The notes beneath the pieces are model-generated. The model saw nothing but the letters and a program-made list of their open reading frames with translations. It was not told the DNA's origin and ran no database searches. The position numbers were made by a program, and so were the translations under genes. A DNA stretch of 64,000 nucleotides from Coprococcus_C hominis (GTDB lineage: Bacteria > Bacillota > Clostridia > Lachnospirales > Lachnospiraceae): the NCBI RefSeq assembly GCF_020687505.1, contig NZ_JAJEQT010000005.1. One strand, written 5' to 3'. Of this stretch, positions 17,835-27,781 are shown piece after piece; position 1 is the first letter of the stretch; every line of letters begins with the position of its first letter.

Positions 17835-17858
17835 GTCTATCAAGCCTCCTACTGTAGT

Positions 17859-17887
17859 AGTATACAATCATAGATTTGGAAATACAA
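17859..17887 (-). promoter_or_regulatory. putative promoter of the aminopeptidase gene
   Basis: TTGTAT at 17882-17887 and TATACT at 17859-17864 with a 17-bp spacer, ending about 25 bp before the start codon. Confidence 0.6.
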
Positions 17888-17946
17888 CGCAAAAATGCAA
17901 CAAATAAAAAAGTATGCTCTGTAGAGCGCCAATTGTGCCAGCCCCC

Positions 17947-17974
17947 TTGATTTTTATCAATTATATGTTACGAT
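17947..17974 (+). promoter_or_regulatory. putative promoter of the plus-strand small RNA
   Basis: TTGATT at 17947-17952 and TACGAT at 17969-17974, spacer 16 bp (an alternative -10, GATAAT, ends at 17977). It points into the hairpin-rich stretch that follows. Confidence 0.4.
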
Positions 17975-17976
17975 AA

Positions 17977-18109
17977 TCTTGTTCGAGGATCAGTCCTTGG
18001 ACATCTTGGGGAGAGCGAGTTGTTGATGTTCGGACGCAACAACTCAAACTATGTTTTACATAGGGAGACCATATAGATTGGGGAATCTATATGGTCTCTT
18101 CTATTTTTT
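17977..18109 (+). ncRNA. candidate small RNA of four stem-loops
   Basis: In a 384-bp gap without genes, the plus strand can form four consecutive hairpins: GUUCGAGGA/UCCUUGGAC (17981-18002), GAGUUGUUG/CAACAACUC with an 11-base loop (18017-18045), CUAUG/CAUAG (18049-18063), and a 15-pair terminator stem with GGGG loop (18065-18098) followed by six T at 18104-18109. Six GGA triplets occur, one in the second loop and others between stems. The polarity of the terminator and a possible promoter at 17947 support a plus-strand transcript of about 130 bases opposite to its neighbours. I do not recognise the family; it does not look like 6S, SRP or tmRNA. Confidence 0.55.
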
Positions 18110-18149
18110 ATTTATCTAATGAATTTTATATAACATATTTATTACATAC

Positions 18150-18197
18150 AAAAATCCATGAGCAACCCCGATATTATCGAAGTCACTCATGGATTTT
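18150..18197 (-). terminator. terminator of the BspA/ChW gene
   Basis: A 12-pair stem AAAATCCATGAG/CTCATGGATTTT with a smaller hairpin in its loop ends in five T on the minus strand, 20 bp after the stop codon. Confidence 0.85.
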
Positions 18198-18218
18198 ATT
18201 TTACTAATAATATAATAA

Positions 18219-21200
18219 TTACTTACTTACATACGGTCTAGCTGTTTTACCAGGTGCCGGTCCACCCTTTGGAACAAGCTTAATTTCTATGCCCTCCAAA
18301 CGTTTTGCATAACCTGCAGTTCCTGCTGGTGCACCATTCTTTGCCCAATCAAGCCAGCCAAATGTCTGCGCATGTACACGATAATAAATATCATAGTGCT
18401 CTGCCATCTTGCCTGTTAAAGTAATACAAATCGCTTCTAGACGTTTTGCCTCACCACTTGTACCGGACATTGCACCATTTGATCTCCAAGTAGAAGGATT
18501 ATTCACATTTCCCTGCCATCCATAGGACTGTACATGTGTTGTATAACTAATGCCTCCGCTATAAGGCTTGTTTGTCAGTTTAATTTCGATACCTTCCAGA
18601 CGTTTTGCTTGTCCACTTGTACCACTCATACTTCCGTTAAACTTCCAACCTTGCCAGCCATATGTCTGTACATGCGTTCTGTATGTAACATTTGGTGTAC
18701 TGTTTCCTTCAATCGTAGGATTCATTGAAGATGTCGGCTTCGAATTCACAACTGGTGACGTTCCAGATAATGCAATATATGCACTTTTATTGACAGATTT
18801 AATGCCATTCTTATTCTCGTCAATCTTCTCGCCCTTCTTAACAATTACAATCTGAATTCCTTCCAGACGTTTTGCATAACCTGCAGTTCCTGCTGGTGCG
18901 CCATTCTTCGCCCAACCAAGCCAGCCATAAGACTGTGCATGTACACGATAATAAATGTCATACTTATCCTTATCTGCACCTGTGAGCTGAATCTTAATTG
19001 CCTCCAGACGCTTTGCTTCGCCTTCTGTACCACTCATGTCTCCGTTTGATGACCATGGCAGCCAGCCGTAGCTCTGGCAATGAGTCGTGTACTGAATGCC
19101 AACCTTATCATTTCCGCTGACATTTATTTCAATGCCTTCCAGACGTTTTGCCTTTCCGGACGTACCGGACATAGCGCCATCCTTACTCCATGACTTCTCC
19201 CATCCAAATGTCTGTACATGCGTACGATAGCTCACTGACATTGTTGGAACTTTCACTTCCGGAGTCGGTGTCGGAGTTGGTTTTGGATCCGGAGTTGGTT
19301 TTGGATCCGGATTCGGATTTGGATTTGGTGTTGGATCTGGTGTCGGTGTTGGCGTTGTTCCATCCTTTGGCAAAACCGTCAATGTACAGGTAACAGCTTC
19401 TGCCGTATCACCATAATTCGAGTTGTTTGAAGGTGTACATGTAATAGTGACTGTTCCTGCCTTCTTTGCTGTAATTTCTCCGGTCGTAGACTTAATAGTC
19501 GCAACCGATGTATCCGAACTCTTCCATGTGACCTTCTGTGTGGTTGCTCCTTCTGGATTCAATGTCGCTGTCAACTTCAACTTCTCGCCGCCAACCTTTA
19601 CAGTTGCTGTTTCAGGAATACTGATACTCTGTAACGGCATATAGACATTTATCGTCTTTGTAAATTTCGTTTCCGTTTCACCAGGTACACTTGTAGCAAA
19701 TGTAATAACTGTATTTCCACTCTTTACCGGTGTAATTACTGTTGAAACTGTAGCCTGTGTATAATCTTCATTAAACACAATCTTTCCCGTCTCAATCTTA
19801 ACCACACCTTCTACAGATGGTGTACATGTAAGTGTCACATCTTCCTCTTTAATCTCACCATATTCCAATGCTTCTTTGAATCCCTGCAATTTGATTGTTG
19901 CTGTAATCGTTGTTTGCTCTCCATCCTTTGAAGCATTCAGTTTTGTTGTTGCTGGATCAGAGGACGACATTTGTGTAACATATTTATTAAACACTGTTAC
20001 CTTACACATACCATTTGTCTTACCATCCGGTGATGTTGCCTTGATTGTTTCCGTTCCCTGTTTGATTGCTGATACTTTGCCATCTGCATAGGATGCATAG
20101 GTACCTGTATCTTTATTATTCATAGTCCATGTTAATTTATCTGGTGCATCTTTCTCTGCAACTTCATATGGTACATCCACACCATTTTCTTCTTTATAAT
20201 ATTTGATAGTTGCAGACAAGTCTCTCTCTGAGCCAACTCGCATTGTGTATGCGTTATTGGAAAGCTTGATTGAAGCTAATGCATCCAAATAAATAACATC
20301 AAACGTTTTCTGCTCTGTGGACAAATTTCTTGCCCACGCAGCTCCATCAGACCCCGCATATACATAAAGATCCAGTGCAGAGTTCGTTCCAATAAATACA
20401 CCAGTATTGATTGTCTTAATAGTCTTTGGAACCTGTATTTTTGTCAGCATCTTACAATTTCCAAACATCTGCTGTGGTAACGCCGTTGTTCCCTCTGCAA
20501 TCTCAATAATTTGTATGTTACCCTGCTCATCCTTCGGATTTGTTAATTTCGAACAACCATAGAAGCACAGCTCTCCAAAGGATGTAAGTTTCTTTGACAA
20601 ATACATATATCCATTTAATCCGGACATCCCTGCAAAAGCAGACTTTCCAACTGAAGTGACAGTATCCGGCATCGCCAGATTTCCAACAAGTCCACTACAA
20701 CCACTAAATGAAAACTCTCCAACCGTCTTCAGGTTTGCAGGAAGTACAAATTCATTTTTAAAGCCATCACAATCTGCAAATGCATAATTTCCGATAGTTG
20801 TAATACTATCCGAAAGCTTTAATGCATCAAATCCAGAACATGCGTCAAATGCATAATTCGATACATTAGTTACCTTTCCCGGTATTGTTAAAGTCCCGGT
20901 GAGTAAACTACATTGATCAAAGGCATAGGCACCAATCGTATCTACCGTTTCCGGGATTGTTAATGTTCCATTTAACGAAGAACATCCCTGAAATGCGTTT
21001 GCATTTATTTTCTGTACGCCTTCTGGAATATCCACACTTCCAATCATGCTAGAACAGTTTGAAAATGCAGCCTGTGGTATATTCTTTAAATTCTTACTTA
21101 ATACAAGTTCTCCATTAATATTACTACATTTATTAAATGTATACGTACCAAGCTGTGTCAACGTATCTGGAAGTGTAATTCCTCCTGTCAGCTTTGAACA

Positions 21201-22427
21201 CTCAGAAAAAGCATAATTGCCAATTGTTTCCAACCCTGATGGCAAAGAAAGCGTTCCATCCATCCCTGAACACTTTTCAAATGCATATTGCCCAATACTT
21301 GTAACCCCCTCTGGAATTACAATCGAGCCCTTAAACGCAAGGCACTTATCAAATGCATACGCTGGAATACTCGTTAATTTACTTCCGTTTTCAAACGATA
21401 ACATCCCCATATTTGATTTGTCGGTATCGGCATATGCACTTTGAAATGCAGAATCTCCCATGAACGCAACGGAACTTGGGATAACAAGATTTCCTTTCAG
21501 CTTTGCGCCAGAAAAGGCTTTCTTTCCGATTGATGTAAGTCCACTTGGAAGCGCAAGATCTCCTGCATTTGTTGAGGAAGCCCCATAATTCAAAAATGCT
21601 TCATCACCAATTTCTGTTACATTAAGTGGAAATTTTAACCCATTTTCCATATTGACTTTTCTACAACCAGAAAATGCCTGCGCACCAATGATTCCTCCAC
21701 CATTAAATGTAATCTTTGTCAAGCCTTCACAATTATAAAATGCCTGTTTACCAATTTTGGTAACACCATCAGGAATCACAATTTCACTTTTCAATCCTGC
21801 CTGACTTTGAAATGCAGCCTCTCCAATCCAATTCAGCTTTGAACCTTCCTCAATTGTAACGGACTGCAATATGTAAACTTTCTGTTTTTCTCCTCCGGCA
21901 AATGCATTTGTACCAATGGATTCTATAGAGGCAGGAATATTCACGCTTCTCGGACATTCCGTCAATGCGAATGCACCCTGATCAATCGCTGTAACTGGAA
22001 TATTCTGATAGTCTGCAGCATTTGTGTACTCACTGGAAGCACTTACCTCACTTGGAATAGTAATATTTCTATCTGTCTTATTTTTACCATATCCCTTAAT
22101 AATAGCTTCCTTTTTTCCATTATTTACACGAATCTGATAAGACAGAGTATAATTTCCCTCTTCAGGTGTGTACTCTAAATACGTTTCTTCTGTAATCGTC
22201 TTATCTTCTGCAACAGTTTGCTCTGCCTGCTGTAAATCTTCACTTACAGTTTCAACCTCTGTCTTGGATTCCTGTTCACTTGTTTCTTCTTGTGGATTTT
22301 CTTGTTCTGACGCTTCGAAAATTTGAGATGACTCCGCCGCATATGTAACTGTTGGTGCTATATTGCTTGATGCCATAGCAACACTCAGTGCGACAACGAG
22401 TGCTCGATTCATTTTGCGTTTTCGCAT
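18219..22427 (-). CDS. secreted BspA-type leucine-rich-repeat protein with six ChW repeats
   Basis: A 1402-residue exported surface protein. The signal peptide (residues 1-30, ending TVTYAAES) is followed by a Glu/Gln-rich stretch. A long array of BspA/LRR_5 repeats of about 23 residues (units such as IGNYAFSECSKL and IPEGVTSIGQYAF) spans about 90-720. Ig-like/Big2 domains follow (the last with VTWKSSDTSVATI), then a Pro-Thr-Asp-Asn linker near 1030-1060. The last 340 residues are six ChW repeats in two triplets, closely matching the C-terminus of the transglutaminase-like protein at 12681. It probably binds host or fibre surfaces, with ChW repeats anchoring or mediating adhesion; this is inferred. 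ATG 22427 has AGGGGAG upstream. Confidence 0.92.
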   Translation of the reverse strand: MRKRKMNRALVVALSVAMASSNIAPTVTYAAESSQIFEASEQENPQEETSEQESKTEVETVSEDLQQAEQTVAEDKTITEETYLEYTPEEGNYTLSYQIRVNNGKKEAIIKGYGKNKTDRNITIPSEVSASSEYTNAADYQNIPVTAIDQGAFALTECPRSVNIPASIESIGTNAFAGGEKQKVYILQSVTIEEGSKLNWIGEAAFQSQAGLKSEIVIPDGVTKIGKQAFYNCEGLTKITFNGGGIIGAQAFSGCRKVNMENGLKFPLNVTEIGDEAFLNYGASSTNAGDLALPSGLTSIGKKAFSGAKLKGNLVIPSSVAFMGDSAFQSAYADTDKSNMGMLSFENGSKLTSIPAYAFDKCLAFKGSIVIPEGVTSIGQYAFEKCSGMDGTLSLPSGLETIGNYAFSECSKLTGGITLPDTLTQLGTYTFNKCSNINGELVLSKNLKNIPQAAFSNCSSMIGSVDIPEGVQKINANAFQGCSSLNGTLTIPETVDTIGAYAFDQCSLLTGTLTIPGKVTNVSNYAFDACSGFDALKLSDSITTIGNYAFADCDGFKNEFVLPANLKTVGEFSFSGCSGLVGNLAMPDTVTSVGKSAFAGMSGLNGYMYLSKKLTSFGELCFYGCSKLTNPKDEQGNIQIIEIAEGTTALPQQMFGNCKMLTKIQVPKTIKTINTGVFIGTNSALDLYVYAGSDGAAWARNLSTEQKTFDVIYLDALASIKLSNNAYTMRVGSERDLSATIKYYKEENGVDVPYEVAEKDAPDKLTWTMNNKDTGTYASYADGKVSAIKQGTETIKATSPDGKTNGMCKVTVFNKYVTQMSSSDPATTKLNASKDGEQTTITATIKLQGFKEALEYGEIKEEDVTLTCTPSVEGVVKIETGKIVFNEDYTQATVSTVITPVKSGNTVITFATSVPGETETKFTKTINVYMPLQSISIPETATVKVGGEKLKLTATLNPEGATTQKVTWKSSDTSVATIKSTTGEITAKKAGTVTITCTPSNNSNYGDTAEAVTCTLTVLPKDGTTPTPTPDPTPNPNPNPDPKPTPDPKPTPTPTPEVKVPTMSVSYRTHVQTFGWEKSWSKDGAMSGTSGKAKRLEGIEINVSGNDKVGIQYTTHCQSYGWLPWSSNGDMSGTEGEAKRLEAIKIQLTGADKDKYDIYYRVHAQSYGWLGWAKNGAPAGTAGYAKRLEGIQIVIVKKGEKIDENKNGIKSVNKSAYIALSGTSPVVNSKPTSSMNPTIEGNSTPNVTYRTHVQTYGWQGWKFNGSMSGTSGQAKRLEGIEIKLTNKPYSGGISYTTHVQSYGWQGNVNNPSTWRSNGAMSGTSGEAKRLEAICITLTGKMAEHYDIYYRVHAQTFGWLDWAKNGAPAGTAGYAKRLEGIEIKLVPKGGPAPGKTARPYVSK
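19261..19359 (-). repeat. degenerate tandem repeat coding the Pro-rich linker
   Basis: Six- to twelve-base units of the GGAGTTGGTTTTGGATCC type recur and encode a (Thr/Asp/Asn/Lys-Pro)n linker between the Ig-like region and the ChW repeats. Such arrays are prone to length change by slippage. Confidence 0.8.
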
Positions 22428-22500
22428 AGTATCTCCCCTTTCATATTATTTTGTACGTTGTGGCATATATCGCCTAATTCCTAACTACATACATATTTTA

Positions 22501-22528
22501 ATTATAACGATTCTTATAAAAAAGTCAA
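22501..22528 (-). promoter_or_regulatory. promoter of the BspA/ChW gene
   Basis: TTGACT at 22523-22528 and TATAAT at 22501-22506 with a 16-bp spacer, about 70 bp upstream of the start codon. Confidence 0.8.
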
Positions 22529-22540
22529 TCAAATGGCAAA

Positions 22541-22580
22541 AAAAGCATGGGACTCTTTTCAGAGTTTCCCATGCTTTTTT
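22541..22580 (-). terminator. terminator of the type IV pilus operon
   Basis: GCATGGGA (22545-22552) pairs with TCCCATGC (22567-22574), with an inner CTC/GAG extension. A/T runs on both sides make it able to work in both directions. It lies just after the stop codon of the 1725-residue gene. Confidence 0.88.
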
Positions 22581-22587
22581 TATTATT

Positions 22588-25500
22588 TTACGTTAAGTCA
22601 AAGAGATAATCCTTCAACATAACCTTGATTCTCTGGTAAACCTTGTTACCTTCGGAATCGGTTGCTTCAATTACAATATATGTATATTCATTATTGTAAT
22701 TCTCAAAGTACGATGGCTGAAGCTTCAATTTCGTTGCCGCTACTGTAACTTCCTTACCATCAGAATCTACATACTTCTCAGCAATCTGTCCGCCATCCTT
22801 ATTCAACAGCTTCTCAAGAGAAGAATCATATCGGAATACATCCTTGATGATACCTTCCTTTACCTGTGTAGAATTCCAATCCGCAATCAATACATGATTC
22901 TTATCTGCTACATATGAACTATCACGATTTGTCTCTGAGTAATCCAAATCATAGTAGATTCGAACCTGCTTTAATGTTGCATCCTGGTCTACAGTTACCT
23001 TAAAACTAAACTCTGGATATGAAGTATTCTCCTCAACCTTTGTATAATAATCATCGTTTACATCACGTTTGATGATATTATTTGTTTCTTTACCATAGTC
23101 ATATACATAAATGGTTGGCTGTTTTACACTGTTACGAACTGAGTTACAAATAATATTGATGTACAGGTAACGCTCATCATTATTATCCTTTCCTACACCA
23201 GTCACCTTCGAATGTCCGGCACCACAGTAGTTTACGTTCTTATAAGTGTAAATAAAGTAGTTGTCCATACCATCTCTCGGTGATGCTGCATAGATGGAAG
23301 AACCGTCCTTTGTATTATTACCACCTGCAAGAGAATACCACACAGTCATGTCATCATTTTCAACATCCAGCGCATATGCCTGTGAGTGCGTTCCTGAAAT
23401 ATTCAACTCAGATGCCAATGTGAATGGGAACAATGTTACAATACCCTGATTGTTCTGACTCGCTTTATCAGTACCATACTTTGTATTCTCCTTTGCAGAA
23501 AAGCTAGCTGCATTGTACCAATATCCTGCGATTGCCCAGCTCAAATCGGCATACCGATAAGGAATTGCATATGGATTATCATTACCACTGACATTTACCG
23601 CATCTGTATATGCCACGGATGTCAGATATTTGCTTGGCGTTGATCCAAACACTTTTTTCATATCTGAAAGCCAGCTTGTATACCGACTTTCATCTTTCGT
23701 TGTCGACAGATTCGTCATAAAGTACTTGTCACTATCCTGTGTAGTTGTATACTTCACATAATTCTGACTTGCATCTGTTGTCACAGGATCATTAAAGTGA
23801 TACCGATCCATACCAAAGTATGAACGAAGTGTTGCTGTCAATGTAGAAGTACCCTTATCAGAGAACTTTGTCAATGTATCATGGAACAACAGGAGCTGTC
23901 CATCATCTTCGATGTAAGACTTCAAATCTGCAAGTGCAATCGGACTTGTAATATCATCTCCACCGAAATCTTCAGATGGTCCAAGAATAATTGTACTGTA
24001 TGATTCCTGTAACCAATCGGCACCTGCTGCATATCTTGTATATTTCTTGTAAAGTTCCTTATACTCAAGTTCTTTATCTTTTACCTTAAAGTACTCCTCC
24101 ATATAAGTGTTCATACTCTCGCCATTTGGAAGATATGCCTGTGATACATCATTATACTGTGCAGCGTTACCATCAATAGAATAATAATCACTGTACGTTG
24201 ATTTTGTCTTCAAACGATTCAATTCCTGAATCAAAGTCTCTTTTGATGTATTACTTGAGAAGGTTGTCTTGCCTGAATTTGTGCTTCCTGACTGAATTCC
24301 GGCAATTAACTTATCAATTTCTTCATCAAGTTCCTTTCTTGCATCAACGGTTGTTTTCTGAATATCAACACCTGTTTCATCCTTCATGCTGGATGTTCCA
24401 GTTGCACTCTCATTCTTCATAAACTGATACAACTGCCAATACTTGCCTGCCAACTGCTCATACTCACGTTTCTTAATAAATTTATATTTATCTTCCACTG
24501 TTGTGAGTGCATTATACTTATCATAATCAGTATCCGTTGAATCAATTGTAAATGAATTTACAAGTGCCTCTTTTTCTGCATCTGTAATTGCTGAAGAGTA
24601 ATCAACTTCTCCATTGTCAACCTTGTAATCATATGCAGCTTCTGCATCCTTTGCAGCCTGCTCAAACTCATTACGCAGCATAATATCAATATCAAAGTCA
24701 TACAGATCATTTACCTGATCTGCAAGGTTGTTATCCCAGTCATCCATACCCTTGACACCTTTTCCAGGTACAACAAGCTGACTGTCATAACTTACGATAC
24801 CAAACGTATGCTCATGCTTACCTAAGTAATGACTTCCCAGCATACCATCCTTCGAATCCTGGAAATTACCACCATAAAGAGCTCCATACGCTGTACGATT
24901 TCCTGAATTCGTATATGGGTTATACTCCAGTCTCTGATATGCCTGCTGACATACAGTACAGAAATACAAGGAGTTGTAACCTTCTGCGCCTTCGCCAAGT
25001 GCGTTATTTGACCACTGGTTTGCCTTACCTCCCGGCATAATCTGCAATACATTTACCTGCTGTTTTTCGTCAGTCTTGTTCTTGACATAAGCAATACCCG
25101 TCTGGCTGACTGAATTTCCATTTGTATCAACAACCTCAATCATCCAATACAGTGGACCATAGAAGCTGTCCGCACACTGATAAGTAAGTGAATTCGCATC
25201 TCCTGATGTCATGTACTCTTCTTTTCGATCAAAAGTACTATTTCCATCATCATCAATATACAGTTTAACCGTATAATTGGCACTTCCCGTGACTGTATAT
25301 TTAAATTTCAATGTACCGTCTGTAATCTGTGATGTTTCATCATACCGATTATAAGTTGCCGGCATACTTGTGATTGTCAGCTTTGGTCTCTTCTCTGATG
25401 TTGCATAGATTGAACTCAACTCATTCTTTGGAGTATCTGCTGCACCACCCTTGAACACTGAGACATATCCTGTTAATGAATCACCAAGCGAACCATCACT

Positions 25501-27765
25501 TAAAATATCTTCCACATCCGTCTGATTAAAGTTCCACTGTACATTATCTTTATCAGTGCCTTCACATGCTGCCAATAACTTATACATATTAGAATCCGGA
25601 TCAATCGAGTTCTGCAAATAGCCATCTGTCTTTGCAAGAGTATATGCTGTTGTCAGATTCTTACTTACTACAACCGGCATTCCTGCATCAACATATTCTT
25701 TTAATGCCTCATACCGATTATATGTGATATCATTACCATTCAATACTGTAAACGTATCTGTATAATTTCCATTCAGGCGAACCTTCGCAGTTGGTGTACC
25801 ACTGTTTGCAGGACCTGGAGACTGTGCCATAGCTGAAAGATCCAGATTTACAATATCACCATTGTGAGAATACATCGTGTAGATTGGCAAAGTTGTAATC
25901 TTTGACATGTCCAAACTACCCGAATTAGACTTCAAAGTCCCACCCCATCTTGCAAGACCTGTCAAACTACGATATTCTAACACATCCTTTAATGCAGATG
26001 TATTTCCGCCAATATAAACCAAATCGTACTTTCCTAAAACTTCTGATTTATCACACGCAAACTCCTCGGATGACATCTGTACCAAATTAATCTTATCAAT
26101 TGGTAAGTTTAATGCATCTGCTAATTTTGCCTTAGAGAGCTCCCAAGCATAGTACTCTGTATTTTCAGCTAACTGTTCTTTTGTCTTTCCATTCACGACA
26201 TTAGCTGGAGCTGTATAATAATTTCCACTTCCATAAATACTTGATGCATTACCACTTCTTGGCTTTGCCTTGCCTACTTCCTGTGCCACAGCTTCATCAA
26301 TTGGATAGCATGGCTGAATCTCTAACACCGTAAAGGATGAGGAAGAAGAACCTCTACCACCAATTCCACGATATTTCGATGCATTGATCAAATCTGCAAT
26401 AACCTTTGCTGTCGCTGCACTCTTTGAAGTTGTAACAACACTGAAGTCTGCTCTTGAAGTTACCATGATATTCTCATATCGTGCAACATACTCTGTTGTT
26501 GCTACCATATAGAATAACTTAGAGTAGTTTGTCTCTTTTAAATCATCTGGAACTTTAATCGCAGCATCTGATGATGTTCCCATATCTGCACCATATACAA
26601 TATGGAGCTTACCATACATTGCTGATGCAAATTTCTTATAGAGATCTGCCGTGATTGTCTGATTATAACAAGAATCTTCAATCACAATCATGTCGTACTG
26701 ATCAAAATCAACGGATTCTGAATCAGCCAATGTTACAATATCATTCTGTATATAAGTTGGTCTTACACCGACACGGTTATTATAACCATTCTTATAGAAG
26801 ATTGAATTTGCATCCAGCTTATAATATTTTGATGTAGCAGTATCTGCAATTGCAGAACCATCTGCTGCATACAACCCCGTTGCTGACGGATTTCCTGCTA
26901 ACAGCGCATCTGTCTTTGTATATGTAGTATTGACGCCAATTGTCAAAATCTTCGCCATAGACATCGGCTGTGCTGAGGATCCATCTGAAGCAGAGGCAGT
27001 CGGGTCTGACTCATATACTTCTGTCCATGCACCATTTGTCTTCTGTGTCTGACCGTTAATTCCCAGATACAAAGAACCACCTGCATGCTGCAAATACTGA
27101 TCTGCACTTAAGTTGCTTGCCCACTTGAATGTGTAATAATACTTTTCATTTGGGCCAAATACAGAAGATGCAAGATCTTTCATATTCTTTGATGTCGACG
27201 GATCAACGGTTGTTGCATTTGGACTATCAATGACTAAAGGCTTAAAATCGCCAACTGCATATGTATGCAGAAGATCATATAATTTCTCGCTCATGTCATT
27301 GTCTTTTGTAAATTTCGATGCAGAATCATTACTTACATAAATGAAATCTGCCTTTGAAATATAAGCAAGATCTGCATCACTTGTTACATTTCCGCCAAAA
27401 CATTTGTATTCGATACAACCATCTGCCATCGCCTGCTCGATTGTACGGTTTCCATCAATAACATAATCCTTAAAGCCATTGGAACTAACAAATGTCTCTA
27501 AGCTTGAAGCAGAAGAAGATGAAATTTCTGCGATATGATAAATCTTATCTACTTCTGGATCTTCTGAATTTGAATTATCGATAATGTAATCGATAATCGT
27601 TTTTGTATCCACATTCTGACTTGCATCTGCGATAATTTCGCCATTCTCCAGCAAGCCGTCTTCGTCACCATTTCCAGCGAAGGAGAACGATGCAATTGCA
27701 ACTGCAATCGCCGCAACGAACATTACAGATAATGCAGATATCAAAATCTTTGTTTTACGTTTCAT
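22588..27765 (-). CDS. giant exported protein at the end of the pilus locus (DUF5057-like)
   Basis: A 1725-residue protein with one N-terminal hydrophobic segment (about 7-30, ISALSVMFVAAIAVAIA) acting as signal or anchor, and no prepilin motif. The rest is extracellular-type sequence rich in Asp, Ser, Thr, Tyr and Asn, with several Rossmann-like or glutamine-amidotransferase-like segments (for example YDLVYIGGNTSALKD and STIILGPSEDFGGDD). An Ig-like stretch lies near 810-880. A CTVC pair and an HEHTF near 930-1000 may bind metal. From memory it resembles DUF5057 proteins of Lachnospiraceae, but I cannot confirm this. It follows the minor pilin genes by only 16 bp, so a role as pilus-associated adhesin or tip factor is inferred. 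Confidence 0.7.
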   Translation of the reverse strand: MKRKTKILISALSVMFVAAIAVAIASFSFAGNGDEDGLLENGEIIADASQNVDTKTIIDYIIDNSNSEDPEVDKIYHIAEISSSSASSLETFVSSNGFKDYVIDGNRTIEQAMADGCIEYKCFGGNVTSDADLAYISKADFIYVSNDSASKFTKDNDMSEKLYDLLHTYAVGDFKPLVIDSPNATTVDPSTSKNMKDLASSVFGPNEKYYYTFKWASNLSADQYLQHAGGSLYLGINGQTQKTNGAWTEVYESDPTASASDGSSAQPMSMAKILTIGVNTTYTKTDALLAGNPSATGLYAADGSAIADTATSKYYKLDANSIFYKNGYNNRVGVRPTYIQNDIVTLADSESVDFDQYDMIVIEDSCYNQTITADLYKKFASAMYGKLHIVYGADMGTSSDAAIKVPDDLKETNYSKLFYMVATTEYVARYENIMVTSRADFSVVTTSKSAATAKVIADLINASKYRGIGGRGSSSSSFTVLEIQPCYPIDEAVAQEVGKAKPRSGNASSIYGSGNYYTAPANVVNGKTKEQLAENTEYYAWELSKAKLADALNLPIDKINLVQMSSEEFACDKSEVLGKYDLVYIGGNTSALKDVLEYRSLTGLARWGGTLKSNSGSLDMSKITTLPIYTMYSHNGDIVNLDLSAMAQSPGPANSGTPTAKVRLNGNYTDTFTVLNGNDITYNRYEALKEYVDAGMPVVVSKNLTTAYTLAKTDGYLQNSIDPDSNMYKLLAACEGTDKDNVQWNFNQTDVEDILSDGSLGDSLTGYVSVFKGGAADTPKNELSSIYATSEKRPKLTITSMPATYNRYDETSQITDGTLKFKYTVTGSANYTVKLYIDDDGNSTFDRKEEYMTSGDANSLTYQCADSFYGPLYWMIEVVDTNGNSVSQTGIAYVKNKTDEKQQVNVLQIMPGGKANQWSNNALGEGAEGYNSLYFCTVCQQAYQRLEYNPYTNSGNRTAYGALYGGNFQDSKDGMLGSHYLGKHEHTFGIVSYDSQLVVPGKGVKGMDDWDNNLADQVNDLYDFDIDIMLRNEFEQAAKDAEAAYDYKVDNGEVDYSSAITDAEKEALVNSFTIDSTDTDYDKYNALTTVEDKYKFIKKREYEQLAGKYWQLYQFMKNESATGTSSMKDETGVDIQKTTVDARKELDEEIDKLIAGIQSGSTNSGKTTFSSNTSKETLIQELNRLKTKSTYSDYYSIDGNAAQYNDVSQAYLPNGESMNTYMEEYFKVKDKELEYKELYKKYTRYAAGADWLQESYSTIILGPSEDFGGDDITSPIALADLKSYIEDDGQLLLFHDTLTKFSDKGTSTLTATLRSYFGMDRYHFNDPVTTDASQNYVKYTTTQDSDKYFMTNLSTTKDESRYTSWLSDMKKVFGSTPSKYLTSVAYTDAVNVSGNDNPYAIPYRYADLSWAIAGYWYNAASFSAKENTKYGTDKASQNNQGIVTLFPFTLASELNISGTHSQAYALDVENDDMTVWYSLAGGNNTKDGSSIYAASPRDGMDNYFIYTYKNVNYCGAGHSKVTGVGKDNNDERYLYINIICNSVRNSVKQPTIYVYDYGKETNNIIKRDVNDDYYTKVEENTSYPEFSFKVTVDQDATLKQVRIYYDLDYSETNRDSSYVADKNHVLIADWNSTQVKEGIIKDVFRYDSSLEKLLNKDGGQIAEKYVDSDGKEVTVAATKLKLQPSYFENYNNEYTYIVIEATDSEGNKVYQRIKVMLKDYLFDLT

Positions 27766-27781
27766 GTTCTACTTCCCCTCC

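Noticed and set aside
17977..18109. 6S RNA, SRP RNA or tmRNA at the hairpin cluster
   Set aside because: The structure is a string of separate hairpins without the long closed stem and central bubble of 6S, the SRP tetraloop motif or a tRNA-like end.
19261..19359. Tandem repeats resembling a CRISPR-like or satellite array
   Set aside because: Units are short, degenerate, lack spacers of fixed length and stay in frame to encode a Pro-rich linker.
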